DNA from: Dryomyza anilis
Taxonomy: Eukaryota > Arthropoda > Insecta > Diptera > Dryomyzidae
NCBI GenBank assembly: GCA_951804985.1
Contig: OX638133.1
Location: 78,064,367-78,128,366, forward strand
Reading direction: 5' to 3'
DNA: 64,000 nt
In this document: piece after piece, positions 1 to 12,772 of the stretch
How the letters are laid out: each line of letters opens with the position of its first letter
Position numbering within the stretch: position 1 is the first letter of the stretch
Notes under the pieces: model-generated
Told to the model about the DNA's origin: nothing
The model's input: the letters and a program-made list of their open reading frames with translations, nothing else
Database searches by the model: none
Made by a program: the position numbers and the translations under genes

Positions 1-832
1 GAGAGGGCGAGGTGGTACACAACAATGATATTTCATGTATTCATTCAATCATTCATTTATTCATAGATGACAAAAGCAGCTACCGTCATTGGGCAACTAT
101 TTTAAAATACGTCGCCCCTAACCATTGCATATGTTAAGGCGTCTATCGCACAATAAAAATTTGTAAAGTGCGAGTGCAAGTACAAAAAAGGTGTCACAAA
201 AAAGAGGAAAAACAAAAAAAAACCTATAACCGAATAACAAAGATCCTTTCGTGCGCTCAAAGTGTCAACCGAAATATTGGACAGCATTTGAGTGGCTTTG
301 AGCGCAAAGTGTGGCAACACTGCGAGCACTATTTGTGTGCTGTGCTGTGGCCTCATCGGTCGTTACATCAAAATGCCATATTGTGTTGTGCATTGTTAAC
401 ATTTTTACATTTTAGAAAATAAAAAATATACAAAAAATATTAGAAAAAAACTTAAAGCAATTTGATTTGCATTTTACAAAATTGAATGCATTTTTATGGC
501 TTTATACAGTTTTTACATTTGTGCTAAATTTAATTGGCTTCTTGTGCAAATTGAATATTTGTATAAAATAAAATGTGCAATGCACTTGTGGCACAGTTAT
601 GCAGTTATTGTATAGCATAAATTGCAATAAATTAGGTTTTTAAATTTTATTTCAATATTTAATAAAATAAAATTTTATGTATTCTATGCTAAATTATATT
701 TTAAATGAAATTAGTTATAACTTGATATATTATAAAGTTCAGATGAGTAGATTTATTTTTACTTAAACATTTTTGTATTGATGTTCACAATTTTCATGTT
801 CTTGCATCTTTCTCTTGCTCGTGCATTTTTTA
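1..832. other. AT-rich noncoding DNA
   Basis: A short ATTC-type microsatellite lies at about 37-66. The rest is AT-rich sequence with short overlapping frames on both strands (102-356 minus, 168-422 plus) that show no domain or biased codon use. No supported gene. Confidence 0.6.
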
Positions 833-1195
833 AGAGCAAGAGTAAGAAGCAAATCGACATTTTCTACAAAGTGCAATTGTATAATAAGGAACCTGAAGTG
901 TAAAAGCAAAGGAGGAGCAAGAGCAAGAGCAAAAGTAAGAGTAAGAGCAAGAGCAAGAGGAATGACTCTTTCTGGAAATCTTGCACTTGCATTAGACGTG
1001 CACGAGTAAAAGTAAGATCAAGAACAATAGCATATGCAAGAAGAAGAACAAAATCAAGGGTAAGAGCAATTATAAGAACAAGAATTAGAGCAAGAACAAG
1101 AGCAAAGAACAAAGAACAAAAGCAAGAACAAGAAAAAGAACAAGAGTAAAGAACAAGAGCAAGAACAATAAAAAAAGCAAGAACAAGAGTAAATA
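833..1195 (+). repeat. Purine-rich degenerate repeat (AAGAGCAAGAACAA)
   Basis: Irregular repeats of AAGAGCAAG, AAGAACAAG and AAGAGTAAG, nearly all purine on this strand. The Leu-rich frame on the other strand is a by-product. Confidence 0.85.
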
Positions 1196-1384
1196 ATTTT
1201 AATAAAAAAAAAATTTCCATTTTTATAAATTTTGCATTGTCATCGAGTTCTAGGTTATGTTTAATATTTCAAGTCTCGGGCAGCTCATTTAAAATTAATT
1301 ACAAAATTTGTACCGAACAGACAGACAATAAAGCGTGCTAATAAAAACGTTTAAATCAAAAAACGAACAAGAAAAAACTATATA

Positions 1385-2040
1385 TTTTTGTTGAGCAATG
1401 TATCAATATTTGAAGTACTTTTACTCCTTGCTTTACAATATTTCACAATATTTTTAGTATTTCGCGCTTTGCAGATTTGCTCACGTTACTCATTCGGAGT
1501 AATTAGCTGTAACAGCATTTGATAAGCAAAGAGCACGAATTGTGAAATCGAGTCAGTTATAAAAAAAAACTCCACCGAAACACACTTTTAGAGAAATACT
1601 TTGAAATAAAGCAAATCTATTTTATTTTTGTTGAGCAATGCATCAATATATTAAATACTTTCGTTCTTTGCATTTTGCATTTGTATTTTTTAGAGGAATA
1701 CTTCAAAATAACGCAATGTATACAAATTTTAAATACTTTTACTCCTTGGTTTTTTCAATTTTCACTATATTTTTATTTTTCGTTCTTTGTTAAATTGCTC
1801 TCGTTTCTCTTTCGGAGTATTTGCTCAACCAGAAGAAAAAAATCAGAGGCAAAAAACCAAACAAAATAAAAATGCGAAATTATTTGAATAGCAGCAGTAC
1901 CAAAACTTTAAATGCTTTTACTACTTGCTTTTAAATGTTTCACAATATTTGTATACTTTGTTCTTTGCGCTTTGCTAAATTGCTCTCGTTACGCTTTCGG
2001 AGTAATTCGTCAACCAGAAGAAAACATCAGAAGCAAAAAA
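1385..2040 (+). repeat. Three degenerate copies of a ~150-300 bp block
   Basis: Copies near 1385-1530, 1629-1835 and 1890-2030 share TACTTTTACTCCTTGC, TTTCACAATATTT, CTTTGCGCTTTGC and TTTCGGAGTAAT. The last copy runs straight into the 40-bp array, suggesting a common history. Confidence 0.65.
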
Positions 2041-2090
2041 CAAAGCAGAAACATAATGTTTCGGAATCGAGATAGCAAACAAACATTAAC

Positions 2091-2825
2091 GATCGAGAGT
2101 TTTGGAAACGAGATAGCATTTAAAAAGCAGAGAGCGAGAGAGTTTTGGGATAGAACAGCATAAAAAAGCAAATATCGGGAGAGTTTTGGAATCAAGATAT
2201 CATTTAAAAAGTAAATACGGAGAGTTTTGGAAAGCAAAGAGGAAGAGTTATGAGTTTTGGAATAGATAGTATTTAAAAAGAAAAGAGGGAGAGTTTTGGA
2301 TTCGAGATAGCATTTAAAAAGCAAAAAGTCGAGAGTTTTTGAATCGACATAACATTTAAAAAGTGAAGAACGAGAGTTTTGGAATCAAGATAGCATTAAA
2401 AAGCAAAGAGTGTGAGTTTTGGAAACGAGAAAGCATTTAAAAAGCAAAAAACGAGAGTTTTGGAATTGAGATAGCATTTTAAAAGCAAAGAGCGGGAGTT
2501 TTTTGGAATACAGATATCATTTAAAAATCAAATAGGGAGAGTTTTGGAATTGAGATAGTATTTAAAAAGTAAAGAGGGAGAGTTTTAGAATCGAGGTAGC
2601 ATTTTAAAGAGTGTTTTGGAATCAAGATATTATTTAATAAGCAAATAGGGAGAGTTTTGGAATCAAGATATCATTTAAAAAGCAAATAGGGAGAGTTTTG
2701 GAATTGGAATAGCATTTAAAAAGCGAAGAGCGAGAGTTTTTGAATTGAGACAGCTTTAAAAAGCAAAGAGCGAGAGTTTTTGAATCGAAACAGCAAATAA
2801 GAAGTAAAGAGTGACAGTTTTGGAA
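2091..2825 (+). repeat. ~40-bp tandem array (GAGAGTTTTGGAATCGAGAT)
   Basis: Roughly 18 units, each with GAGAGTTTTGGAAT, then CGAGATAGCATTTAAAAAGC and AAAGAGC, with frequent small indels. Short frames over it are not genes. Confidence 0.92.
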
Positions 2826-5800
2826 TCTAACAGCACTTCAAAAGGAAATATGAAAAATGATCATAAAATACCATTAAAATTGGTCAAAAATAAATATTTT
2901 AACACGACATCAAAAATGATAGTATTTTGTAGTTTTTAATGGGGTTTACCGATTGAATTAATAGTTTATTCAAAAACTACTTTCAATAATATTAATTTTA
3001 TGGTATCTTTTTTCTCAGTGCAAGAGTATGACCAAGTTTACGACTTGCTCTTGGTCAAATTAAAATATTGATATTATGACTATCATCACATTTTTAGTTT
3101 CATGATATCTGACATGATGAGTATTAATTTTAAATATAAATAGAACAGTTAAACAATATAAGATCGTGCCAATCAGAATGCTTTAAAGAATAAGATGTAC
3201 GAAGCAATGTCCTATAGGCGTTTTTAATCATTTCTACTTCAACACAAAAATATTGCCCTACCCACAGACCACTTACTTACTCATCCCTTGAACCACTTAC
3301 TGCTCATCATTCTGTTAAATAAATAGTAATAAAAGGATTCAATATTATTTAACCTTAAGCCAGAGCATACGCATCAATGATCAACATACTGCAAACCTCT
3401 TTAACAATCCCGCTACTCAAAAACCTTGATCTTAAACCTTTAGCCCAAATCCCATACAGTACCCTTTATACTACTTTACCAACCCATAACTAACTATCTC
3501 AATCTCTTTAGCATTACCACAACAACCACATTAAATAATGCCATTTCAAGGGTCAATGATGCGCGCTGCTTACAATAGAACTTATTTGATAATATTTATC
3601 CTTGAATAAGTCCTCAAGTGTTGCTAGCTCGATGTGCCACCCAAAAGTATGCTTCAATATTTTGACGTAGACAAATCAACGAGTAACAAGAACTCGACAA
3701 ACTTTTATTTAGTACTTACCTCCAATGTATAGAATGAAGAAAATTGCACTTGAACATGTTGGTGGTGGTGACAACAAATTCACAAAACCCATAGATAATT
3801 TAATATATTATGTTATGTGTCCATGTGTGGATTCACTTGCTCGTGTAATTGAATTCTGTGGTGGAATAAGGACGACAATGCGAATCCATCTGCACTGACC
3901 ACATGCTGCTTAAATAGGTTTCGGGCAAGAAGAAAAATAAAAAAATAAATAAAAGAAGTGAATGAAAATTGTATGAAAAGTGAATGAAAAGTATTGCGAA
4001 GTGAGAACAGCATCAGTAGAAGTAGATGAAAAAGGTTTAATACTGAAGATAATTGTATTGCCAATAATTTGCTACCCAATATGCGCTCGAACAGACACGT
4101 TCAATTTTTGTAGGTCCTTGATTTCTTATTGTGGTTGATTTACTATTGTTGTTGACAAAATTTGTTGCTCCATACAAAGAGTATTCTCACTTTTACTTGT
4201 TGTTTTTCATATAGTTGTTGTAACATCAAACTTATCCCCAACTTTAGATTAATACCTTGCAAGGTTCAGTTGACCCGAAGGCATACTTTTAGGCGCACTG
4301 AGACACGTTTGTTTGTGCAGACTAAAAGTTGTTTTTTTTCTATATTTTTTGTTTGTTGGGCAGTTATTTTGTTTTATTTTAGTTTTTTTTGTATTTTTTT
4401 TTGGGTTAAATAAAGGGTTAAATATTATTATTAAGGGTTAAATTGAGGTTATTAACAGTGTGCAAGAAACAATCGTTTATTTGATGAATTATGTTATGAG
4501 CTGCACCGTTAGCAAAAACAAAAGGTTTGCAGCGCACAGATTTATTGACTTAGGATAGAAGATTGACAAAACGCCTAAAAGCAGACTACACAAAGATTTA
4601 TTATTACTTGTTGCCTACTTTTGGGTGTGCTTAGATAATAAACAAAGACGCTCTTCATACTCTTGACTACTTTTATGTCCAAATAATTTTAAATCTTTGA
4701 ATGTTTTTCATAAATTAATCCTTTTTACAACAATTATATTTTGTTTTGTTGAGGTAACCATATTCTTTATATTAAAACTTTCATATTTTAATTTTTACTC
4801 TAATTTAAATATAGCAAAATTTACAAAATTCTCCAAATAACTGTCACAATATCATTTTTTTTTTCCTAAACATGTCAAGTGTCAGCAGTTAAAATAAAAA
4901 CAACGAAAATTCGTCGTAAAGTGCCACAATTTGACAGTCAGTTCAGAGTGCGCACACATGTCACGTCATGTGGATGATCATCATAATTAATAAATTGTTT
5001 TGTGGTCCCGCTGCGTTGTGTAGCACTTAATTAAATAATTACACCTGCATACTTTTGGGCGCCACATCACAGCACAGCAGGCACAACAGCGGCACCTGCA
5101 ACCTGCCATTGTATCACATTTCAAGCAGATCTTCAAAACAAAGGAGGCACAAACACGAGTGCTAGATTCAAATTAAATGCGGTGATTGTGGCAACAGCCT
5201 AACCGGAAATATGCAACAAGCACACCCACATATAGACAGACAGTCAGTCAGTTAGTCAAACACACACATATAACGTCAAAACAACATGGCTGACAGCGAA
5301 CTTCCGTCAAAAGCCAAAACGTGGTAGCGGCAACAAGACTTACGCAACTCAACACCGCGTGTCGAGTGAATAATTTATAATTTTTGCAAATTAAACGTTT
5401 TGTGGAGGGTGCTGAGTGGAATGGGCAAAATGTACGGTGTTAAAATAAAAGTTTTCAGGGTGACTGCGTTAGCAGGTGTTGCTTCGAGAACAGCTGTAAC
5501 GCATACGTCAGACAGCTGCCAACTGTATGTGATGTGGCTAAAACGTCTGTTAACATATAAATTAATTATGCAACATTGAGAATTTGAAATTAATGAAAAA
5601 ATAAAATTGAAGCAGTTCAAATAAATTTGAGTTTGTTTTTGAAAATTTTGAATTTTTTTCAGAATTCGAATTTTGCGTATAAGTCCAATTTTCAAAAAAA
5701 AAAAAAAAAAAAATGTAAACAAAAAATAAATCGAATTTACAATTTTATATTTACTAAACCACTTGAGATATTTAAAAACGGATTTCACTTTATGATTTAT

Positions 5801-6618
5801 GTGTTAATTGTTTATAAAAGTCCCTTACTCATATTTTGATTTCATGATAAAATGTACAATCTATGTAAAAATATTTAAAGTCTTCAAAAATTTAAAAAAA
5901 AAAATCATGTTCAAGTCTGTATCTTTAAAACTAAACAAGATATTTTTCTCATGTAAGCACATTTTCTTTAGATCTCAATGTAATCATTTCAAAAACAAAA
6001 GTATTTTAAATATCGGATAACTTTTGGATTTATTACAATTTTTGTAAAATTGTTCATGAAAAATCTCATTTTTACTGATTTTTATCACCATAACGATTAA
6101 ATATATAAAATGCTATTTTAAAACTTAAGTTCTCTGAAGTTCTCTCTGTACAACACTTTTTAAGTTTTTAAAAACGGTTGAGTGGTTCTGAAAATACTGA
6201 GTTTCACCCGATTTAAGAGCGTTTGGGCACTCTGTGCACCGTTTATTAAATTTCATATTGATGAATGCATTCATTAAGAACGTATACATACTATTGAAAA
6301 ATATTACAATACATTGATTTTTAATCGTCATATTGATGAAAATTATTTTTTTTTTTAATTTTTCAAAAAATAAAAAATGTTCGAAAAAAGTTATACAAAA
6401 AAAAATTTTTTTTCGAAAAGAAAAATAGTACGAAAAAAATGTATTTATTTATTTAATGACAAGTTTTAGTTATAAATATGTATATTACAAAACATTTTTC
6501 TAATGTCGAGCAAGAAATACCTTACAAGAACTACTTGAGAACTGAGAAGTATGGCAACAAATGAACGAAAAATTAATATTTAGATTGAAATTTGGTTTGA
6601 TGAACACCATTCTCTAAT
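2826..6618. other. AT-rich noncoding DNA with small GC islands
   Basis: No supported gene. The higher-GC patches (about 4930-5560) look like intronic or intergenic conserved sequence; one contains a 12-codon ATG frame from about 5286 that I do not regard as a gene. Copies of a CTTTTAGGC or CTTTTGGGC motif occur near 3650, 4281, 4573 and 5048. Confidence 0.5.
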
Positions 6619-6709
6619 ATGAGGTATATATGTTGTATTTAATGTATATGAGGTATATATATGTTGTATTTAATGTATATGAGGTATATATATGTTGTAT
6701 TTAATGTAT
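6619..6709 (+). repeat. ~30-bp tandem triplicate
   Basis: Three head-to-tail copies of a unit starting ATGAGGTATATATATGTTG, the first slightly shorter. Confidence 0.9.
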
Positions 6710-9700
6710 TTGTGTAGGGAATATAATATTTACTATCACATATGCTTTTACTTACGTTCTACTTCCATGTTTACTATTTATGATACTTGTTATTAAAACC
6801 AGTGTACGTTTTGATTTTAAATGATAATTGTTTTTTTTTTTACATTTCAAATTTTTTTTGAATATTACGGCATTCGAAAAATACTTTTAAATAAAGAATA
6901 TCGTTTTTCATAATTCTGTGTGTTAAAATATTACAATTGTTAATTAATATTATGACACGTACCTTCACATAATTGGTTCCAAACCCGAAGCATTTTGGAA
7001 ATCCCGGGACTTTCGGGATTAGAAAAATAATCCCGGGATCCCGGGATATATCCCGGATTATGTCCCGAAAGATTTCAATTCGTATTACAGGTGGGGTATT
7101 CCACAGAAAACGTTACCAAGGTGTGATATATTAAAGTTAAACCTATTGATTCCGTTTAATGATTTTTAGGATAAGAAATACTTCTAATTTCATATTCTAT
7201 GATCAGAATTTACCAAAATTCATGGCAAATGTGTTTTTTTCCCAATTAAAGTCAAATATTTTTTTGAATTTTATTATAGTACAAAATTCAGGCAATATAT
7301 AAAATACTGTAGTTTCGTTGTTTTAAATCCGAAAGAAAATTGAATAGTATAATTTGAAAGGTAATTTGTTTGCAAAAGTATGCCACACATTGAATTGGTG
7401 ATAAGTGGTTCAAAGTACTGACAATTAACCAAACTGTTTTACTTTTTTGAGTTGTAACGCCTCTCACAAAAAATAAAGTAAAAGTTATTTTGTGAACTAT
7501 TTTGCAAACCTACAACTGGGAAACTTTGCAAAACTAACGATTTCTGTCGTATCTATTCATTTATTAAACTCTTTGGTCTCGTAGATATCCATCCAAACTA
7601 TTGTAACGCCCGTCACATTTTACAATCGTCGCAAAACAAAAAAATTGGAAAATTATATATTTGTTAATATATACATCAATAATCATTGATATTTAACGAT
7701 AGAAAAAGTAGTAAGTATTCCAAAAAAAATCAATAAGCACAGCTAAAAAAAGGGTAATTCCAAACCTTACAAAAAAATCATTATTTTTGAAATGCGAAAG
7801 TTATTTATGTAAGCTTGCGTAGGAAACGTACTGCAAATGATGCAGACAGAGTAGTTATTTAAAATAATGGTAATATAATACATATTTTTTCAAAACGAAA
7901 TATTTAGTTTTCCACATAAATTATATGTCGACTGTGTGCCTTATAATAACGGTTTACCATTCCTACCACTAAAATTTGCTCTTTTTCATCAAAAAATTGC
8001 AATTCAAAATTTGAATTTTAATGTATATTTGTATAGAATTCGTACAGGTAACGCCCGTCACGAAATGTGTTTGTCCCGTGCATGTCATAAAATATAATAA
8101 GTCTTGCATATTTATCAGTTATACTTCCCGAGAAGAATACAATTTTTATAAATTTCATCTTAAAGAAAAGGCTGGTATAATGTGGAATTTACCCACAGTT
8201 GTTAGTGGGTAAATGAGGTATTTGAACGTAAGTGGTCGGGTCAAAGGGCACAATTGATAGATCGTTCCCTACATAATAAATTTTACATGGTATTAGAAAT
8301 CATTGTAGTATTTTTCAAGCTCCTTAAATCTTATAATAAATGATTTAAGAACTCTTAAATATATAAACACCGCTTTAATATATAAATGCATTTTAATTAG
8401 TATATGTTAAAATAATTAATTTTCGCCAAAAATTAGGCCACAATTTGTGCTGTTTTTTTTCACTTTTACCAAACAAACAGCAACAATGAAACCAACTCAA
8501 AAAAAAAAACTTGTCTAACCGCACTCTCACTGAAAGCCAACATTTCAAGTCAAATCAAATGCTTAATTAAAAACACCTTCGACCGGAAATCCGACCAACA
8601 TGTTACCTGTGCGCCCTGCGCCCGTTGTGTGGTACGTTGTATGAACTTGGGTGCTATTTTTTTGTTTTTTTAAACCAACGTTTTTCTTTCAAAGCCACAA
8701 AGTGGAAAGCCTAAAAGCGCTGCGTTGCTCATACAAAACATGAAAAAGGAAATTGAGGTGAAATTTATAAATTGTGTGGTGAGGGTATAGGTAAGCTGCT
8801 GATTGTGGTGGGGGGGAGTACATTGAGCAGGGTCGTGAAATATAAAGAATTTAAGGTGAGTGGCTGGAGGGTGTTGAGTGACTGACTGACTGGCTGGTTG
8901 TGAGTCTAACGATGTTCGTTTCATTGCGGGCGCCTGAAAGTAGACTGCACAAAAAGAAACATTTATAAACACTTTGGTTTCGCTTGGCTTTTAACTTGGC
9001 TAATAGCGTTTAGGTTAAGCATTTGTTTAGCTTCTTGTTGCTGCTGTTGTTTTTGTTTTTGCTGTTTTTCTGTTACACGTCATCAGTCCTGCCAACTCTT
9101 TGGTTACAATATGTTGGCCACAGCTTATGTTGTTTTGTTGTAGGTTTTTTTTTTTTAGTTTTTCTTTTTTATATTTTGTTGTTTATGTTGTTGTTCCATT
9201 TAATTTTGCTAACGTAAGTTTTCAACCGACACGCAAGCATTTTGTACTCAGACATTTGCGCTTTGACTATAAGGTTTAGTTTTTTCTTTTTCGTTTTTTT
9301 TTAATACCTTTCCCGTCTCTTATTACAGCGTAGTTCTCCCTATGCTGTGTTTTTGTTTTGTGGCGTGTCAAATATTACGTCTGCGATTTTGTTTGATTGC
9401 GGTCGCGATTATTTGTATGCCATGATACGGCTATTAAATCAACAAAAAAATAAAAACAAAAAATAAATCAACTAGAAAAACAATAAAACATAAATGTGCT
9501 AATAAAAATCACACTTTGTGATTAGCTTAATTTGCGTTCTTTCGTTTGTTCGTGCGTGCGTGCAACAGGTGTAACATTGCATGTCACGATATAAATTAGA
9601 CAAAGTGCCTATAAGTATGCAGCAATTAAATATTGTTGATTTACTGATTAAAACTTGCTGAGATATTACATGCTATTGTTTGTGTTAGACATGTCTAAAA

Positions 9701-9802
9701 GTATGCAGCATTTTTTTTCTAATTTCTTTATTTCAAAAAATCAATGCTTTCAATCATTTGAATTTAAAACACAATTTGAAGATTTTTATAAAAAAAATAC
9801 TA
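6710..9802. other. AT-rich noncoding DNA
   Basis: Includes the CCCGGG palindrome cluster, three GTAACGCC-YCTCAC/GTCAC sites (7456, 7603, 8048), and CTTTTAGGC-like motifs near 8709, 8932, 9608 and 9695. The short frames here have no recognisable domain. Confidence 0.5.
7005..7080. repeat. Cluster of CCCGGGAT palindromes
   Basis: Contains the perfect 18-bp palindrome ATCCCGGGATCCCGGGAT (7030-7047) plus flanking ATCCCGGGA, TTTCGGGAT, ATCCCGGAT and TCCCGAAAG. A short GC island in AT-rich DNA. May be the end or core of a decayed transposon. Confidence 0.75.
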
Positions 9803-10260
9803 GCTTTTTAGAAAATTTCCCTAAAGGGAAATTTATATTTATGCTTTATTTTGTATATGTTTAACATGTTTATAATGCTGGTAGTTTTATATACTCGAAA
9901 ATTGGAAAAAAATAAATTTCCCAAAAAAGGGAAATTTTTTAAAAGTACTGTAAAATAAAACTTTACATTATGACATTGTCATTATAAAACATGTAATGTT
10001 TCAAATTTCCCTTAAACAAAATGTGTCTGTTTTAATTCCGAAATTTTTTAATTTTTATATTTTCCCAATAGTGTTTTGTGATTTTAGGTGATCTTAAAAA
10101 TGATAAAAAAAATTATATATTAAAATAATTTTAAAAATTTTGAAAACAAGTTTTTGGAAATTTTTCTTAGTTGTAAATTTTTGGTAATTTTTGGTAATTT
10201 TTGGTAATTTTTGAAAATGTCCTGAGACATGTGTATTTCATTATATTTTAACATTGTTTT
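9803..10260 (+). repeat. Dispersed duplicate block, copy 1
   Basis: Collinear with 13555-13970. Both contain, in order, TTTTTAGAAAATTTCCC, a TTTCCC-loop-GGGAAA palindrome pair ~101 bp apart, TTGGTAATTTTTGAAAATGT and TTTTAACATTGTTTT. This copy has extra tandem GGTAATTTTT units (about 10170-10205). Confidence 0.8.
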
Positions 10261-11371
10261 CATTATGAATAATTAAAAATAGTAAATACCATAAAAAGAG
10301 TAATATTTAAAAAAATCGTGAAATATTTAAATACTATTAAAAAAAATAATTTATTATCTATTTAAAATGTTTAGATAATTTCCCTTATGGTAAATTATAG
10401 TATCATTTTTTTTTTGAAAATAAAAATATGCAATATTATTTGAAAATATTTAATTACCAAAATATGCATTTAAAAATTTATGTAATATCTATTGTCTTTG
10501 ATTTATGCAATACATGTTTGATTTGTATTTTTAAAATAAAATTAATTTTAAAGAGGTTTTTTGATGAATGTCTTTAAGTTATCTTTCAAATGTTATTGAT
10601 ATCCGAAATATGTCTGAAATTATATATTTTTTTAAATAAAAATGATTCACCTGAAGATGCCTTTTGGATTTGTTTGAATGATGTTCTAATGATATACAAA
10701 AATATGTCTTAAAGTTATACATATTTAAAGGATGTCTTTTAGCAACTGAAAGGTAACAGAATTAAGCCATCTAAAAATGCACTAGAACAATGTATAAAAA
10801 GCCTAAAAAGATATCGGTCTTCACTTTTTTTATTTGGTTTTACAACTAAATCAAAATATTTAATAATATATAGGGGAGCCTTGGGTAAAGTTGGTCACTT
10901 TTGGATTTCCCTCCAAAAAAAGAACTTTTGAAATATTTTTTTAAATTAATTTGTACAGTCTAATCCATTGACTGGTTTATAATTTAATGTTTTGCATTAA
11001 CAGAATACCATTTGTAATCCTTTTAATTGATTTTTGGGCGATTTTGCAAAACAGCTGAATTTCTAACTTGTTGACATATATTGGGGTAAAGTGAGAAACT
11101 TCAAAATTTTTCCCAAAATGGTATTTTAGTCTTTTTTAGTCTTTCTTTTTCATGATTTGTGTTTTTTACAATACAGTCAAATATATAAAAGATAAAAAAT
11201 ATAAATGAAAATTTGGAAGCCATATTAAGAAGTAATTGACAGATGAATAAAATATCACTCAAAAGTATGCAGCAATAAAGGAAAGAGTGTTGGAAAGTAT
11301 GCAACATTTTTTTTTTGTTATACTCCTCTACACTACTTTTGATATATTTTTTTTATATGTATATGATATCG
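10261..11371. other. AT-rich noncoding DNA
   Basis: No gene supported. A degenerate palindrome half-site lies at about 10378. GGGTAAAGTTGGTCAC near 10877 and GGGGTAAAGTGAG near 11083 are a repeated sequence, with a weaker relative (GGGCAAAG) near 14569. Confidence 0.5.
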
Positions 11372-11563
11372 TCACTATCATGCCAAATGGGCGAATGTGC
11401 AATTTTTGGCATTTGCGTTTTTTTACATTTTTGAATGTAGTTTTTCCTCAAGTATATTGTGCTAAAATCGCGTGTCGTTTTCTTGGATATTTCTAGCCGA
11501 ATTTGAAAAATTGAAAATCTTGTCATGCCAAAAGGGCGAATCTTTCATTTTTCGCCTTAACTA

Positions 11564-12283
11564 CACTCTCAGAAATATATTGTCATATCCGACAATATTG
11601 TAACAATCTCGATGTTCAAAATAGATCTTATCATCAGATTGTCATCTAATAGTCGATTTGACAATTAGATTGTTTTTTTTAAACGTCATTCGAATGTTCG
11701 GATAACAATCGATATTGTCAATGAATAAAATAAAAAATAACACGAATGTTTTTTAAATTTTTATTTGCAATCAATTCTTTTATAATGCAGTAGGCATATA
11801 TGCGAACACGTTATTGTGCAGCGCGATTTTTTGCACGACAAGTCTTTGGAAAGCAGTCAACCACAGTTGACTGCTTTCTGTCTAAAATGGCAGAATCACG
11901 CCCTGGAATTCATCTAAATAATCCTTTAATCAGCGCGTGTCCGTCGAAAATATTATGAAACAAAATGGTCGAACAACGACCACGAGTCTGGCGGGCATAG
12001 TCTGATATTCCTGATACCCTATTTGATCTGCACCTTTTTCGCGAGGTGCAGGCTAAAAACACGTAAAAATAGAAACTGATTAATTAATACTAATTAAAAT
12101 TACAAATAACTTACTTATATTCGGGAACGATTGAACGACTTCCTTAAAGAATTTGAAATTAAAATAATAACAAATGAAATGCCATTTTATTTTTTGTATT
12201 CAAAGTAGTGCTGCCATGTGATTCAATTATTTATAAATGACAATCCCATATTGTTAAAAAGTAACAATGTATTTCTGAGAGTG
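11564..12283. mobile_element. 720-bp TA-flanked TIR element (non-autonomous DNA transposon)
   Basis: Ends are inverted copies of CACTCTCAGAAATAYATTGT (one mismatch across 20 bp), each flanked by TA (11562-11563 and 12284-12285), as expected for TA-targeting transposons such as Tc1/mariner relatives. The interior has a higher-GC block (about 11800-12070) with a 13-bp-arm hairpin at 11849-11878 but no long frame, so it cannot encode a transposase. It lies between the arms of a larger inverted repeat, which it may have invaded. Confidence 0.65.
11849..11878. repeat. Perfect 13-bp hairpin, 4-nt loop
   Basis: GAAAGCAGTCAAC, CACA, GTTGACTGCTTTC. Lies in the GC-richer core of the 720-bp TIR element. 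Could be a structural signal or chance; no terminator role is implied in a fly genome. Confidence 0.7.
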
Positions 12284-12292
12284 TATTTATTG

Positions 12293-12510
12293 GTACGAGA
12301 TAAAATAGTAGTGTAAAGACATTTATTGTTTGTTTATAAAGCACCTATCGATCTGCATCATTATTTTAAAATATTTTGCCAAACAGTTTTTCCTGCAAAT
12401 AACAAATGGCAAATTAATGTTTGACAAAATATTTTTAATTAATGATGCCAATAGATAGGTGCTTTAAAATCAAACAATTAATGCCTTTACATTACTATTT
12501 TATCTTACGC
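12293..12510. repeat. Large imperfect foldback (92-bp arms, 34-nt loop)
   Basis: The left arm 12293-12384 and the right arm 12419-12510 are inverted copies with scattered mismatches. Shared blocks include GATAAAATAGTA, AAAGCACCTATC and AAATATTTTG. The RNA of either strand could form a long hairpin. It lies just outside the TA-flanked element and inside the outer inverted repeat. Confidence 0.7.
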
Positions 12511-12772
12511 TAATAAAAAGTTATAGTATAAAAAACAAAAATATTTGCGTTTTGGTCAGGATATAGCCTCACAAAATTCGTATTTATAATTCAGTAAGTT
12601 GTCCAAATCCAAAGATATTTTATATACGTTATAATAATTCATCAATAAACCAAAATAACAGAAAAAATTGAAAAAAAATAAATTTTTCTTATTTTTAAAG
12701 CACTTCAAACTTTAAAATTTGATTTCTCAACATTTTTAAAATTGCACATTCGCCCCTTTGGCATGACAGTGA

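Larger units (their letters stand above)
11372..12772. repeat. Outer inverted repeat enclosing a nested transposon
   Basis: A 34-bp sequence at 11372-11405, containing CATGCCAAATGGGCGAATG, reappears inverted at 12739-12772 with two mismatches. A partial third copy in direct orientation lies at about 11523-11545. Together with the inner 720-bp element and the foldback at 12293-12510 this makes a 1.4-kb composite of nested inverted repeats, probably an old foldback-type element into which another transposon jumped. Confidence 0.6.

Noticed and set aside
5286..5327. 12-codon ATG frame in a GC-richer island
   Set aside because: Too short and without splice or promoter support.
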